Source: an uncultured Desulfuromusa sp.
Lineage (GTDB): Bacteria > Desulfobacterota > Desulfuromonadia > Desulfuromonadales > Geopsychrobacteraceae
Reading direction: 5' to 3'
DNA length: 64,000 nucleotides
NCBI RefSeq assembly: GCF_963675815.1
Contig: NZ_OY776574.1
Coordinates: 180,001-244,000, forward strand
The notes beneath the pieces are model-generated. The model saw only the letters and a list, made by a program, of their open reading frames with translations. It searched no databases and was not told where the DNA came from. Position numbers and translations under genes: made by a program. Numbering within the stretch: position 1 is the first letter of the stretch; each line of letters starts with the position of its first letter. Of the stretch, positions 18,226 through 27,610 are shown piece after piece.

Positions 18226-19320
18226 ATGAAACCTGATTATCGCATTATCACAATCGCCCTGCTGATTGTCATTATCTCCTGGCTGCACTACTCAACAACC
18301 ATTCACGCCTACCATTACCACGACATCTATCGTCGACTCTATTATCTTCCTATCGTCCTTGCCGGTCTCTGGTTTCGCCTGCGCGGAGGCATCGGTGTGG
18401 CTGTGCTGGTGTCGTTGATCTACATTCCCCATATCCTCCTGCAATGGGGGCAGCAAGGCAACCTGCCGCTGGAACAGTATCTGGAGTTGGTCCTCTACAA
18501 CATCATTGGCAGCCTCACCGGATACCTGGCACAAAAAGAATGGCAGCAAAAAACCCGCTATCAAGAAACGGCCCAACACTTGGAAGACAGCTATGATCAA
18601 TTACGGGAACAGACTGATATGCTCATTCGCAGTGAACAACAACTGGAAAAAGCAACCCGACTTTCTGCGTTGGGTGAATTGTCTGCAAGCCTCGCCCATG
18701 AGATTCGCAACCCGTTGGCATCGATCCGGCTATCCTCAGATAATCTACGCGATTCAGCGACGAACAACCCAAATGAGACTGAATATCTGGACATTCTCAG
18801 CACCGAGGTAGAACGCCTCAATCAGGTGGTCGAACACTACCTGTCACTCGCCCGGAACGGCCAAACACAGCAACAGCAAATCGATCTCAATCAGACCCTC
18901 GAAGAAGTGCTGCAATTGATTTCTCAACAAGCGACAAGTCAAAACATAGAGTTGATTTTTGAAAAAAAGGAGCTGCCACCGCTTAATGGTGAACAGGTGC
19001 AACTCAAGCAGGCATTCCTCAATCTGGCCCTGAACGCCCTGAAAGCAATGCCGGACGGCGGTATTCTGAGTATCAGCAGTGTTTTTGATAACGATCACCT
19101 GACAATTATTTTCGCAGATACTGGGCACGGTGTTGCAGCAGATAAACTGGAAGAGATTTTTACCCCGTTCTACTCAACCAACAGCAACGGTACCGGTCTC
19201 GGTCTGGCCATCACCAGACGCATCATTGAATCACACGGCGGGAGGATTAAAGCCGAAATCAGCACCCCCGGGATGCATTTCCGCATCACCCTGCAGGCAA
19301 TTTGGAGCGAACATGAATGA
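18226..19320 (+). CDS. Membrane sensor histidine kinase (NtrB/ZraS type)
   Basis: A 364-residue sensor kinase. The N-terminal 110 residues hold several transmembrane segments; the first short external loop is His-rich (His21, His27, His30, His32). A coiled coil (115-145) leads to the HisKA domain with SLAHEIRNPLASI (phospho-His about 158) and an HATPase domain with LNALKAMPDGG, DTGHGV and GTGLGLAI. The response-regulator gene overlaps its last 8 bp. By position it senses metal or envelope stress for the cus genes downstream; a metal role for the His loop is inference, since similar HDIYRRLYYLP loops occur in many such kinases. Confidence 0.88.
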   Translation: MKPDYRIITIALLIVIISWLHYSTTIHAYHYHDIYRRLYYLPIVLAGLWFRLRGGIGVAVLVSLIYIPHILLQWGQQGNLPLEQYLELVLYNIIGSLTGYLAQKEWQQKTRYQETAQHLEDSYDQLREQTDMLIRSEQQLEKATRLSALGELSASLAHEIRNPLASIRLSSDNLRDSATNNPNETEYLDILSTEVERLNQVVEHYLSLARNGQTQQQQIDLNQTLEEVLQLISQQATSQNIELIFEKKELPPLNGEQVQLKQAFLNLALNALKAMPDGGILSISSVFDNDHLTIIFADTGHGVAADKLEEIFTPFYSTNSNGTGLGLAITRRIIESHGGRIKAEISTPGMHFRITLQAIWSEHE

Positions 19321-20677
19321 GAGAGAAACGGTCCTTGTGATCGACGACGATGACTCCTTGCGCCGGGTTATCGAACTAACTTTGAAAAGCTCCGGTTATC
19401 AAGTGGCAACAGCAAGCAACGGCGAAACGGGGCTGCAACTCTTTGAGCAACTGCAGCCGGCTGTCGTCATCACCGACGTGCAAATGCCTGACCTCTCAGG
19501 TTATCAGGTTCTCGCCCGTATCAAGGACAGCAATCCTGCCACCATCGTTATCGTCATCACCGCCTTCGGCACGATAGAAAAAGCGGTTCGTGCCATGCGC
19601 GAAGGGGCTCACGATTATATTACGAAACCCTTCAGCCGTGAGGAACTTAAGCAGGTCATTGCACGCGCTCTGAGGTACAGAGCCAGCCAACCACTTCGTT
19701 CCAACTTCGCTGAAAACAAAACCGCAGATAAATCTTTGATCCTCGGCCAGAGCCCCGCTATCGAGAAGCTGCGCGTTATGCTTGGCCAAGTGGCAAGAAG
19801 TCATTCGACGGTGTTACTTGAAGGGGAAAGCGGCGTCGGCAAGGAAGTTTTCGCTCACGAAATTCACCGCCTCAGCGACATCAACAATGGGCCATTTATC
19901 CCTGTTAACTGTGCAGCAATTCCCGCTGAGCTTTTGGAAAGTGAACTCTTCGGTCATGTTAAAGGGGCCTTTACCGGGGCACTCCAGAACCGCACCGGTA
20001 AATTTGAACAAGCCGAAAACGGAACCTTGTTTCTTGATGAAATCGGCGAACTCCCGTTGGCGCTACAACCAAAACTTCTCCGTGCTCTACAGGAACGCAT
20101 CATTGAACCTGTCGGAGGAACGGCAAAAACAGTCAATGTCAGGGTCATTGCAGCAACAAACCGTAACCTGGAACAAGCACTGACCGAAAAGCACTTCCGC
20201 GAGGACCTTTACTATCGCCTGGCAGTGATCACCCTTGATCTCCCCCCACTTCGTGAACGCGGCGACGATATCGACCTCTTTATCCACCATTTCATGCAAA
20301 AAAACGGCGGTGATCAAGTTACCATTAACGAGGACGCCATGGATCTTATGCGCAGTTACAACTGGCCCGGCAATATCCGTGAGCTGGGAAATTGCATTGA
20401 ACGGATGCTTGTTCTGCGCCTTGGCGAACAGTTGACACCTCTCGACCTGCCTCCGAAAATCCGTAAATATAGTCAACAACTCCCCACAACCAACGACCTG
20501 CACCTGCCCGTACAAGGAATAGCTTTGGCTGATCTGGAAAAACAGGCCGTTATTGATGCCCTCGAAAAAAACAACTGGAACCAGTCAAAGGCAGCATCAT
20601 TTTTACAGATTCCCCGCCACACCCTGATCTACCGCATGGAGAAATACCGGATTCCCAAAAAACGACTGTCCGACTGA
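19313..20677 (+). CDS. Sigma-54-dependent response regulator
   Basis: NtrC-family activator of 454 residues: receiver domain with phospho-acceptor Asp55 (VVITDVQMPD), AAA+ domain with Walker A GESGVGKE, the sigma-54-contact GAFTGA loop and Walker B FLDEIGEL, and a Fis-type helix-turn-helix at the C-terminus (NWNQSKAASFLQIPRHTL). The start is ATG at 19313 inside the kinase end; the frame is open further upstream but the receiver begins here. It is cotranscribed with the kinase and lies upstream of a dyad pair plus a sigma-54-like promoter before cusC, so it probably activates the efflux genes. Confidence 0.92.
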   Translation: MNERETVLVIDDDDSLRRVIELTLKSSGYQVATASNGETGLQLFEQLQPAVVITDVQMPDLSGYQVLARIKDSNPATIVIVITAFGTIEKAVRAMREGAHDYITKPFSREELKQVIARALRYRASQPLRSNFAENKTADKSLILGQSPAIEKLRVMLGQVARSHSTVLLEGESGVGKEVFAHEIHRLSDINNGPFIPVNCAAIPAELLESELFGHVKGAFTGALQNRTGKFEQAENGTLFLDEIGELPLALQPKLLRALQERIIEPVGGTAKTVNVRVIAATNRNLEQALTEKHFREDLYYRLAVITLDLPPLRERGDDIDLFIHHFMQKNGGDQVTINEDAMDLMRSYNWPGNIRELGNCIERMLVLRLGEQLTPLDLPPKIRKYSQQLPTTNDLHLPVQGIALADLEKQAVIDALEKNNWNQSKAASFLQIPRHTLIYRMEKYRIPKKRLSD

Positions 20678-20705
20678 AGTGCCGCCAACAACAGACCCTA
20701 CTTTT

Positions 20706-20745
20706 TTGTAGACTATTCTACAGAGCACTGAAGAATAGTCTACAA
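20706..20745. promoter_or_regulatory. Paired dyad sites, likely enhancer for the response regulator
   Basis: TTGTAGACTATTCT (20706-20719) and its exact reverse complement AGAATAGTCTACAA (20732-20745) form a perfect 14-bp inverted repeat with a 12-bp gap. The left copy extends into a 16-bp quasi-palindrome TGTAGACTATTCTACA (20707-20722), so each arm looks like one dimer site. It lies about 62 bp upstream of the sigma-54 -24 element, a usual distance for an NtrC-type enhancer. There is no T-tract on the plus side, which argues against a terminator. Confidence 0.65.
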
Positions 20746-20806
20746 TCCCCAACCCCGACTCCCATCTAAAAAATCTAACATGCCGATATGATTCAGTTAA
20801 ATCTAT

Positions 20807-20822
20807 TGGCACAGTTCCTGTT
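20807..20822 (+). promoter_or_regulatory. Sigma-54 (-24/-12) promoter of cusCBA
   Basis: TGGCACAGTTCCTGTT keeps the invariant GG at -24, with G of the -12 GC pair at the correct distance and T in place of the last C. The consensus is TGGCAC-N5-TTGC. It lies about 77 bp before cusC and directly downstream of the enhancer-like dyads and of a sigma-54 activator gene. Confidence 0.6.
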
Positions 20823-20898
20823 AATGGTTTTGCTGATGGCGCTGTTTTGCCATATGCAATGAACACCACCAGTCTTACTCTCTGGAGGAGAACATCCC

Positions 20899-22209
20899 AT
20901 GAAGTTTGTTTCTGTTTTTGCTGTTATTTTCAGCCTCTGTGTTCCTTTGCCCGCATTTTCCGGACAGACAAACGATCCTGCATTGCTCACCGAGCTGTTG
21001 AAGAGAGCAGAGGAGAACAATCCCCTATTGCTTGCAGCCGAAGAACAGATTCAAGTTGCTGCTGCACAGATTGATCAAGCCTCAGCTCTTCCTGACCCAC
21101 AACTGTCAATCAGCCTTTTAAATTACCCGGTCAATAACCTGAGCAGCGATACATCACCGATGACCGGCAACGATTTCAAGCTCTCCCAGATGCTTCCTTT
21201 TCCCGGGAAACTGGCAACGAAAGGAGAATTGGCCCATCAACAAGAACTCTGGGCTCGTGCAAAACATGCCGATCTGGTTCTGCAAGTTCGCCAGCAGGTA
21301 CGGGATAACTGGTATCAATTAAGCTTTCAGAAACAGGCCATCTCCCTGACCCAGGCAAACATAGCCCTGCTTGATGATGTTATTCGCATTACGGAAACGC
21401 GTTATCAAGTCGGCAAGGGACTGCAACAAAACATCCTCAAAGCTCAAATGGAACGTTCTCGCCTCCATGATCGCCTCCTTGGCCTGCAAGCTGACGCCGA
21501 GATCAGCCATGCTCAGCTCAACAGTTTAACCGGATGGACACCCGATCTTATGCAGATGGAAATGCCTGAAGCGGATCAAATCTCCAATCTTCCGATCCTG
21601 ACCGAACTTAAACAGCAAGCGCGTAATCATCGTCCACTTTTTGCAGCCTTTGATGCGCTGATTACACAAGCAAAACAGAGAATCAAACTTGCCCGGCTCG
21701 ATTATCGCCCCGACATTAACCTCTGGGGCGGCTATCGTTTTCGCCGAGACTCTCTGGCCGATGGTGGACACGACTTTATCAGCGCTGGAATCAGCATTAA
21801 CCTGCCTTTTCCAGTCGCCAAACGTCGCGCAGCAATGAGTGAAGCCGAATCGTCCCTGCGCCAGGTCTATCGTCAACGCGATAATTTTTCTCGCCAGGTT
21901 GATTTTGAAATCCAGAGCAATCTGGCCCGGTTTCAACAGGCTCAGGAATTGGTTAGCCTTTACAGAAGCGGGATTATTCCCCAGGCTGAACAAACCTATC
22001 AAGCGACTATGGCTGCCTATCAGGTCGATAAAATCGATTTTCTGGCGCTGACCGACTCTCTCATGACTCTCTATCGTTATCGTATCGATCAAAGCCGCGC
22101 TCAGTCCGATGCGCTTCGCAGCCTGGCACGCCTTCTGGCAACCACGGGATTGGATCAGACGGCCGGTATAAAATCTCAACAACTCAAAAAGGAAGCTCCC
22201 CATGCGTAA
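20899..22209 (+). CDS. cusC: TolC-family outer membrane efflux protein
   Basis: A 436-residue outer membrane channel subunit of an RND copper/silver pump. An N-terminal signal peptide ends near FSG (about 22); two outer-membrane efflux repeats follow with long helices (ALLTELLKRAEENNPLLLAA) and strands (FPGKLATKGEL, FLALTDSLMTLYRY). No lipobox Cys is present, unlike E. coli CusC. It overlaps the cusB start by 8 bp. LTLWRRTS-frame readings upstream are not coding. GGAGGAGAACATCCC precedes ATG. Confidence 0.88.
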   Translation: MKFVSVFAVIFSLCVPLPAFSGQTNDPALLTELLKRAEENNPLLLAAEEQIQVAAAQIDQASALPDPQLSISLLNYPVNNLSSDTSPMTGNDFKLSQMLPFPGKLATKGELAHQQELWARAKHADLVLQVRQQVRDNWYQLSFQKQAISLTQANIALLDDVIRITETRYQVGKGLQQNILKAQMERSRLHDRLLGLQADAEISHAQLNSLTGWTPDLMQMEMPEADQISNLPILTELKQQARNHRPLFAAFDALITQAKQRIKLARLDYRPDINLWGGYRFRRDSLADGGHDFISAGISINLPFPVAKRRAAMSEAESSLRQVYRQRDNFSRQVDFEIQSNLARFQQAQELVSLYRSGIIPQAEQTYQATMAAYQVDKIDFLALTDSLMTLYRYRIDQSRAQSDALRSLARLLATTGLDQTAGIKSQQLKKEAPHA

Positions 22210-23557
22210 TAAGCTTTTCCTCCCTCTCTTGATGCTGCCATTGGCCTTTGTGCTGGTGTCCGGGGCCTGCTGGCTGATCGCATCTCTGAACAGGCACCAT
22301 ATGCACAACTTTAAGTTCACCCTCAGCGCATTTGCTGCAGAAAAAAAAATCAAGTATTGGGCGGCCCCCATGGATCCGACCTATATCCGCAACGAGCCGG
22401 GCAAGTCACCCATGGGGATGGATTTGATCCCGGTTTACGAAGATGACGCCCAGAGTGGCTCTACTATCAGTATTGATCCGGTAACGATCCAAAATATGGG
22501 AGTGCGTACGAAGCGAGTCATCAGGGGAGATATTGCGCAGCGGGTCAGAACTGTCGGTCTGATCGACTATGAGGAGTCGAAACAGTATTCAGTCAATGCC
22601 AGGATTTCAGGCTGGGTGGAGAAGCTTTACATCAACAAAACAGGTCAGCAGGTAAAAAAAGGAGATCCACTGCTTGCTATCTACAGTCCTGATCTTGTTG
22701 CGGCCCAGCAGGAGCTGATTCTGGCAAAGAACAACGCTGCTGCGCTCACAGACAGTCACTTTGCAGAAATTTCCACTGGGGCGCAACGGCTTCTTGAAGC
22801 TTCGCGTCAGCGTTTGAAACTCTGGAACATCTCCGATAAGCAGATTACTCAGATTGAAACAAGCGGAAAAATACAACAACGGATGACCCTCTACTCTCCC
22901 TATACGGGAATCATTTCGCTTAAAAAGGTCCATGAAGGGGTGTATATCAAATCCGGAATGATGCTGTTTGAAATCTCCGATCTTTCACGAATCTGGGTCT
23001 ACGCTGACATCTATGAGAGTGATCTGCCTTTCGTCAAAGAGGGACAGCAGGCCCAAGTTTTCCTTCCTTATGCTGGGGAGAAACCGCGCCCGGCCACAGT
23101 CAGTTATCTTTATCCTTACGTTGAAACCAAAACCCGCACGGTCAAAGCGCGTCTGGAGTTGGTTAATGCAGATCAGAGCTTACGGCCGGATATGTATGTC
23201 AATGTCGAGATTCAAACCCAGCCGCAACACAGCGTGTTGCAGATTCCCGCTGAAGCGGTGTTGCATTCGGGAAACCTGAAGCGCGTCTTTGTTGCCCTCG
23301 GCGAAGGAAAATTTTCCCCACGCGTGGTCAAAACCGGAATCCGGGGAGACAACGATATGATCGAAATCAAATCAGGAGTAGCTCTCGGCGATCAGGTTGT
23401 TGTTTCAGCCCAGTTTATGTTTGATTCCGAAAGCCGCCTGCGCGAAGCCATCAATAAAATGCTGGAGCCGGAAAACGAAACGCCGGTCAAGAGTGACAGC
23501 ATTGAAGATTTATTCGCTGAACCCATGACCCAGCAGCAAATTGACGATCTTTTCTAA
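22202..23557 (+). CDS. cusB: RND periplasmic adaptor CusB
   Basis: Membrane fusion protein of 451 residues. An N-terminal membrane anchor (5-30) is followed by a heavy-metal-binding domain (YWAAPMDPTYIRNEPGKSPM, about 58-78, then GMDLIPVY), then barrel-sandwich hybrid, alpha-hairpin and beta-barrel domains (VKKGDPLLAIYSPDL, GVYIKSGMMLFEI). The Met-rich metal domain is typical of CusB/SilB adaptors that hand Cu(I)/Ag(I) to CusA. AAGGAAG precedes the ATG inside the cusC end, so the two are translationally coupled. Confidence 0.92.
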   Translation: MRNKLFLPLLMLPLAFVLVSGACWLIASLNRHHMHNFKFTLSAFAAEKKIKYWAAPMDPTYIRNEPGKSPMGMDLIPVYEDDAQSGSTISIDPVTIQNMGVRTKRVIRGDIAQRVRTVGLIDYEESKQYSVNARISGWVEKLYINKTGQQVKKGDPLLAIYSPDLVAAQQELILAKNNAAALTDSHFAEISTGAQRLLEASRQRLKLWNISDKQITQIETSGKIQQRMTLYSPYTGIISLKKVHEGVYIKSGMMLFEISDLSRIWVYADIYESDLPFVKEGQQAQVFLPYAGEKPRPATVSYLYPYVETKTRTVKARLELVNADQSLRPDMYVNVEIQTQPQHSVLQIPAEAVLHSGNLKRVFVALGEGKFSPRVVKTGIRGDNDMIEIKSGVALGDQVVVSAQFMFDSESRLREAINKMLEPENETPVKSDSIEDLFAEPMTQQQIDDLF

Positions 23558-23586
23558 TCAGACTCTTTAGAACGAAGGACACCAAA

Positions 23587-26500
23587 ATGTTGGAAAAGAT
23601 TATCGCTCTGTCGATTCGCAATAAATTTCTTGTCATCCTCACGACAGTCTTTCTGGTCATCGGCGGGCTCTATGCCATTATAAATACGCCACTCGACGCG
23701 ATTCCGGATCTGTCCGATGTTCAAGTCATCGTCTTCACCGAATATCCCGGACAGGCCCCACAGGTGGTTGAAGATCAAGTCACCTATCCACTGACATCGC
23801 AGATGTTGGCCGTTCCTTACGCCAAAACCGTGCGCGGCTATTCTTTTTTCGGTCTCTCCTTTGTCTATATCATCTTTGAAGACGGTACTGATATGTACTG
23901 GGCGCGATCACGGGTGCTCGAATACCTGAACTATGCCGCCGGCAAACTACCAACGAGGGTTACTCCCAGTCTCGGTCCGGACGCGACTGGAGTCGGCTGG
24001 GTCTACGAGTACGTACTGGAGAGCAAAAACCACGACCTGCAACAATTGCGCTCCATACAGGACTGGTATCTCCGTTATGAGTTGACGGCCGTTGATGGTG
24101 TTTCTGAAGTTGCGAGTATCGGTGGCCACGTTAAACAATATCAGGTCAAGGTTGATCCAAATCGCCTCGCAGCTTATGACATTTCTTTGGCACAGCTCCG
24201 CACAGCTGTCAAACGCAGCAACAATGACGTCGGCGGTCGCCTGGTCGAGATGGCTGAAACCGAATTCATGGTGCGCGGGCTTGGCTACATCAAATCGATA
24301 GAGGACCTCGAACTCATCGTGGTAGCGACTGACAAACGTGGTACACCGATCCTGGTTAAGGATGTGGCTCGTGTCGAGATTGGCCCCGAACTACGGCGCG
24401 GTCTGGCCGAGCTTGATGGCGAAGGTGAAACGGTCGGCGGCATCATTGTCATGAGGTACGGCGAAAACGCCTTGAAGACAATCGAAAATGTCAAGCTGAA
24501 GCTCGACCAACTACAAGCTGGTCTTCCGGAAGGAGTGGCAGTCAAATCGGTCTATGATCGCAGTGGACTGATCGAACGCGCGGTTGATACTCTCAAAGAG
24601 AAACTCCTTGAAGAGAGCATCGTCGTTGCGATTGTCACCCTGCTGTTTCTCTTTCACATGCGCAGTGCGCTGGTTGCGATTTTCACCTTGCCGGTGGCGA
24701 TTCTGATCGCTTTTATGATCATGTACATTCAGGGAATCAACGCCAATATCATGAGCCTTGGAGGCATCGCCATTGCCATCGGCGCAATGATCGACGCTGC
24801 CATCATCATGATCGAAAATGCCCATAAGCATCTGGAACATAAGAAACCCGATGAAGCACACTGGGATATCATCCTCAAGGCATCTAAAGAAGTCGGTCCA
24901 TCTCTCTTCTACTCTCTATTAATCATCACCGTCTCATTTGTTCCGGTTTTTACCTTGACCGGGCAGTCAGGACGCATGTTTAAACCGCTTGCCTACACCA
25001 AGACCTACGCGATGGGCGCAGCTGCTTTCCTCGCGATCACTCTGGTTCCAGTCCTGATGGGCTGGTTAATCCGTGGACGCATTCCTTCAGAGACAGCCAA
25101 TCCCATCAATCGAATGCTGATCCGGATCTATCATCCGGTGGTCGATTTTGTTCTCAAATGGCGGAAGCTGGTATTAATTTCAGCAGTCCTGATGACGGTT
25201 TCGACTCTCGTGCCATTACATAAGATCGGCTCCGAATTCATGCCGCCACTCTATGAAGGCGACCTGCTCTACATGCCGACGACGCTCCCTGGAGTGTCGA
25301 TCAACAAAGCGAGTGAAATTCTGCAGCAAACCGATCGGATTATCGAAAGTTTCCCCGAAGTCGAGCACGTCTTCGGCAAGGTCGGACGAGCCGAAACCGC
25401 AACGGACCCTGCGCCTTTATCCATGCTCGAAACAACCATCATGCTCAAACCCGAGAAAAGCTGGCGCAAGGTTAAAGTTGAGCGCTTCTATTCAACATGG
25501 GAGGAATCTTTCGATTGGGTGAAGAAACCATTACGCCTGGTCTGGCCTGAAGAGGCGACGATCAGTGTCGAGGAGCTTAAAAATGAGCTGGACAAAGCAA
25601 TCCATTTTCCGGGGCTGACCAATGCCTGGACCATGCCGATCAAAACCAGAATCGACATGCTCTCGACGGGAATCAAAACACCGGTCGGGATTAAAGTTAT
25701 GGGGGATGACCTGGAGACTTTAAACCGTCTGGGGGAAGAAATCGAAGCGGTGATGCGCAACGTTCCGGGAACCCTTTCTGCGTTTTCTGAGCGAGTTGTC
25801 GGCGGCAACTATCTCGATTACCAGATCGATCGACTGGCCGCAGCACGCTACGGCTTAACAGTCGGCGATATCCAGGACGTCATTCAAACCGCGATCGGAG
25901 GCATGAACGTCACCCAGACGGTTGAAGGGTTGAAGCGGTATCCGGTGAATATCCGTTATGCACGCGACTACCGCAACAACTTGTCAGAACTCAAACGGAT
26001 TCTGATAGCCACTCCGCAAGGAGCGCAGATCCCGATCGGTCAGGTCGCAGAGATCAGCATAAAAAAAGGCCCTCCGGGGATAAAGAGTGAAAATGCACGT
26101 CGAACAGCCTGGGTCTACGTCGACATAACCGGCAGCGATATCGGTCGCTTCGTCAAAAGCGCGCAAGCAGCCGTAGCAGCACAGATCAAGATGCCTGCGG
26201 GATACAATCTGGTGTGGAGCGGCCAGTATGAATATATGCAGGAAGCAAATCAGCGTCTGCTGCTGGTAATTCCGCTAACGGTCATGCTGATCTTTGTCAT
26301 CCTCTATCTGAGCACCAAGTCTCTGATCAAGACCGGCATCATCTTTATTGCCGTGCCGCTGTCGCTGGTCGGTTGCTTTTGGTTCCTCTGGTTCCTCGGC
26401 TACAACAGTTCGATTGCTGTTTGGGTCGGGGTGATCGCTTTAGCCGGGATTTCTGCTGAGACCGGGGTTGTCATGCTTCTGTATCTTGACCTGGCATATA

Positions 26501-26859
26501 AGCTCTGGAGCAACAGTGGCCGGATGAAGACACATGGTGACCTGATCCAGGCGATCCATCATGGTGCGGTTAAACGTATCCGCCCAAAGGTCATGACCAT
26601 CGCAGTGATTATCGCCGGCCTGGTACCGATCATGTGGAGTCACGGAGCCGGTGCCGACGTTATGAAACGAATCGCAGCACCCATGATCGGCGGTGTCGTG
26701 ACCTCGGGCATTATGGAATTACTTGTCTTTCCGGTCATCTACTTCCTCTGGCGCGGAAGGGGTCTAAACAAGGACATGGCCCCAACCTCAACCGAGGGCA
26801 TGCAAACAATTGATACTTACGTTGACCGGCCAATCCGCAAAGGACTTGTTGCTCCATGA
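23587..26859 (+). CDS. cusA: Heavy-metal RND transporter CusA
   Basis: Inner membrane proton-driven Cu(I)/Ag(I) pump, 1090 residues, 12 transmembrane helices in two halves with large periplasmic domains. The three pore methionines of E. coli CusA are conserved in LLYMPTTLPG, PLSMLETTI and RIDMLSTGI. The TM4 Asp (GAMIDAAIIMIENAH) and the second-half acidic site (AGISAETGVVML) needed for proton relay are present. It follows cusB by 29 bp with AAGGACACC before ATG. Intact motifs make the metal class clear. Confidence 0.95.
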   Translation: MLEKIIALSIRNKFLVILTTVFLVIGGLYAIINTPLDAIPDLSDVQVIVFTEYPGQAPQVVEDQVTYPLTSQMLAVPYAKTVRGYSFFGLSFVYIIFEDGTDMYWARSRVLEYLNYAAGKLPTRVTPSLGPDATGVGWVYEYVLESKNHDLQQLRSIQDWYLRYELTAVDGVSEVASIGGHVKQYQVKVDPNRLAAYDISLAQLRTAVKRSNNDVGGRLVEMAETEFMVRGLGYIKSIEDLELIVVATDKRGTPILVKDVARVEIGPELRRGLAELDGEGETVGGIIVMRYGENALKTIENVKLKLDQLQAGLPEGVAVKSVYDRSGLIERAVDTLKEKLLEESIVVAIVTLLFLFHMRSALVAIFTLPVAILIAFMIMYIQGINANIMSLGGIAIAIGAMIDAAIIMIENAHKHLEHKKPDEAHWDIILKASKEVGPSLFYSLLIITVSFVPVFTLTGQSGRMFKPLAYTKTYAMGAAAFLAITLVPVLMGWLIRGRIPSETANPINRMLIRIYHPVVDFVLKWRKLVLISAVLMTVSTLVPLHKIGSEFMPPLYEGDLLYMPTTLPGVSINKASEILQQTDRIIESFPEVEHVFGKVGRAETATDPAPLSMLETTIMLKPEKSWRKVKVERFYSTWEESFDWVKKPLRLVWPEEATISVEELKNELDKAIHFPGLTNAWTMPIKTRIDMLSTGIKTPVGIKVMGDDLETLNRLGEEIEAVMRNVPGTLSAFSERVVGGNYLDYQIDRLAAARYGLTVGDIQDVIQTAIGGMNVTQTVEGLKRYPVNIRYARDYRNNLSELKRILIATPQGAQIPIGQVAEISIKKGPPGIKSENARRTAWVYVDITGSDIGRFVKSAQAAVAAQIKMPAGYNLVWSGQYEYMQEANQRLLLVIPLTVMLIFVILYLSTKSLIKTGIIFIAVPLSLVGCFWFLWFLGYNSSIAVWVGVIALAGISAETGVVMLLYLDLAYKLWSNSGRMKTHGDLIQAIHHGAVKRIRPKVMTIAVIIAGLVPIMWSHGAGADVMKRIAAPMIGGVVTSGIMELLVFPVIYFLWRGRGLNKDMAPTSTEGMQTIDTYVDRPIRKGLVAP

Positions 26860-26945
26860 GAAAATAACTCGAAGCAGCCCTGAATACCAGTGCCGATGCA
26901 GCATATAACCGGGGCAAAGCCCCACCAACAACAAGGAGATAAAAA

Positions 26946-27365
26946 ATGAAAAAACTTATTATTCTGACCCTGCTGACCTTCCTCTTCTCAGTCAACGCCA
27001 TGGCAATGAAAAGTATGGATCATAGCAGTATGGAAATGGGGGGGGTCGTCATGCTGCAGGATAATGTCGTTAATGGCGTCAAGGCTTCAGCCCATTTGAT
27101 GGATATGCAGGACGGCATGGGCCGGATGATAATGATCATGTTCACAGATGAGGAGAGTGGTGCGCTGATCAGTGAAGGTCAATGCGCCATCAAAGTCGAG
27201 TCCCCGGACCAGACCCTCGGCAGCGCACAAATGATGGCAATGAACGAGAATATGTTCAGTTCCGGGGTTAAATTAGAGCAGAAAGGAACCTATAAATTTA
27301 CCGTTGGAACCAAACTGGCCGATGGGCAAAAACGTAGCTTTAACTTTAGTTACGTTCATCAATAG
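26946..27365 (+). CDS. Met-rich periplasmic protein, candidate copper chaperone
   Basis: A 139-residue protein that I cannot assign to a named family. A signal peptide covers 1-20 (cut likely after NAMA). The mature N-terminus is Met- and His-rich (MKSMDHSSMEMGG) and a second cluster runs HLMDMQDGMGRMIMIM (50-65); one Cys is at 77 or so. The C-terminal half resembles a beta-sandwich (KGTYKFTVGTKLADGQKR). Directly downstream of cusA, in the place where CusF-like chaperones occur, so Cu(I) or Ag(I) binding is likely. AAGGAGATAAAAA precedes ATG. Confidence 0.75.
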   Translation: MKKLIILTLLTFLFSVNAMAMKSMDHSSMEMGGVVMLQDNVVNGVKASAHLMDMQDGMGRMIMIMFTDEESGALISEGQCAIKVESPDQTLGSAQMMAMNENMFSSGVKLEQKGTYKFTVGTKLADGQKRSFNFSYVHQ

Positions 27366-27498
27366 GCCATTCAGATTGTTATTCCCCGAAGCAGTCCTAA
27401 AAGCCCCAGCTCCGGGTGAATGATCTCAGATGTTAACGGGTGTAAAAGAATATGTCAGGGAAGTTCACGTCATAAATTCTTGCGGCGGATCAGTAAAG

Positions 27499-27533
27499 GT
27501 GGAGCTATTAATCGTCAAAATAGCTCCACTTTT
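27499..27533 (+). terminator. Terminator of the cus operon
   Basis: Perfect 11-bp stem GTGGAGCTATT/AATAGCTCCAC with a 9-base loop followed by TTTT. It lies about 130 bp past the Met-rich gene and is the only clear feature in the gap to mlaC, so it ends the cus transcript. The arms could also work for the opposite strand. Confidence 0.8.
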
Positions 27534-27610
27534 GTCATTAATAAGCACCAACCGATTTTGTCACCTCAGGTCACAAGATCCGTAGTTGCAAAAACAAATG
27601 AAGTACGGTT

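Noticed and set aside
20706..20745. The inverted repeat before cusC as a terminator of the regulator gene
   Set aside because: The T-run precedes rather than follows the stem on the coding strand, and the arms look like protein sites.
20788..20862. A 24-codon hydrophobic ORF ending FCHMQ upstream of cusC
   Set aside because: No ribosome site, and the sigma-54-like promoter lies inside it, so the cus transcript would not contain its start.
21526..22371. 281-codon open frame on the minus strand across cusC and cusB
   Set aside because: It lies wholly antisense to two well supported genes, has no ribosome site and no recognisable domain.
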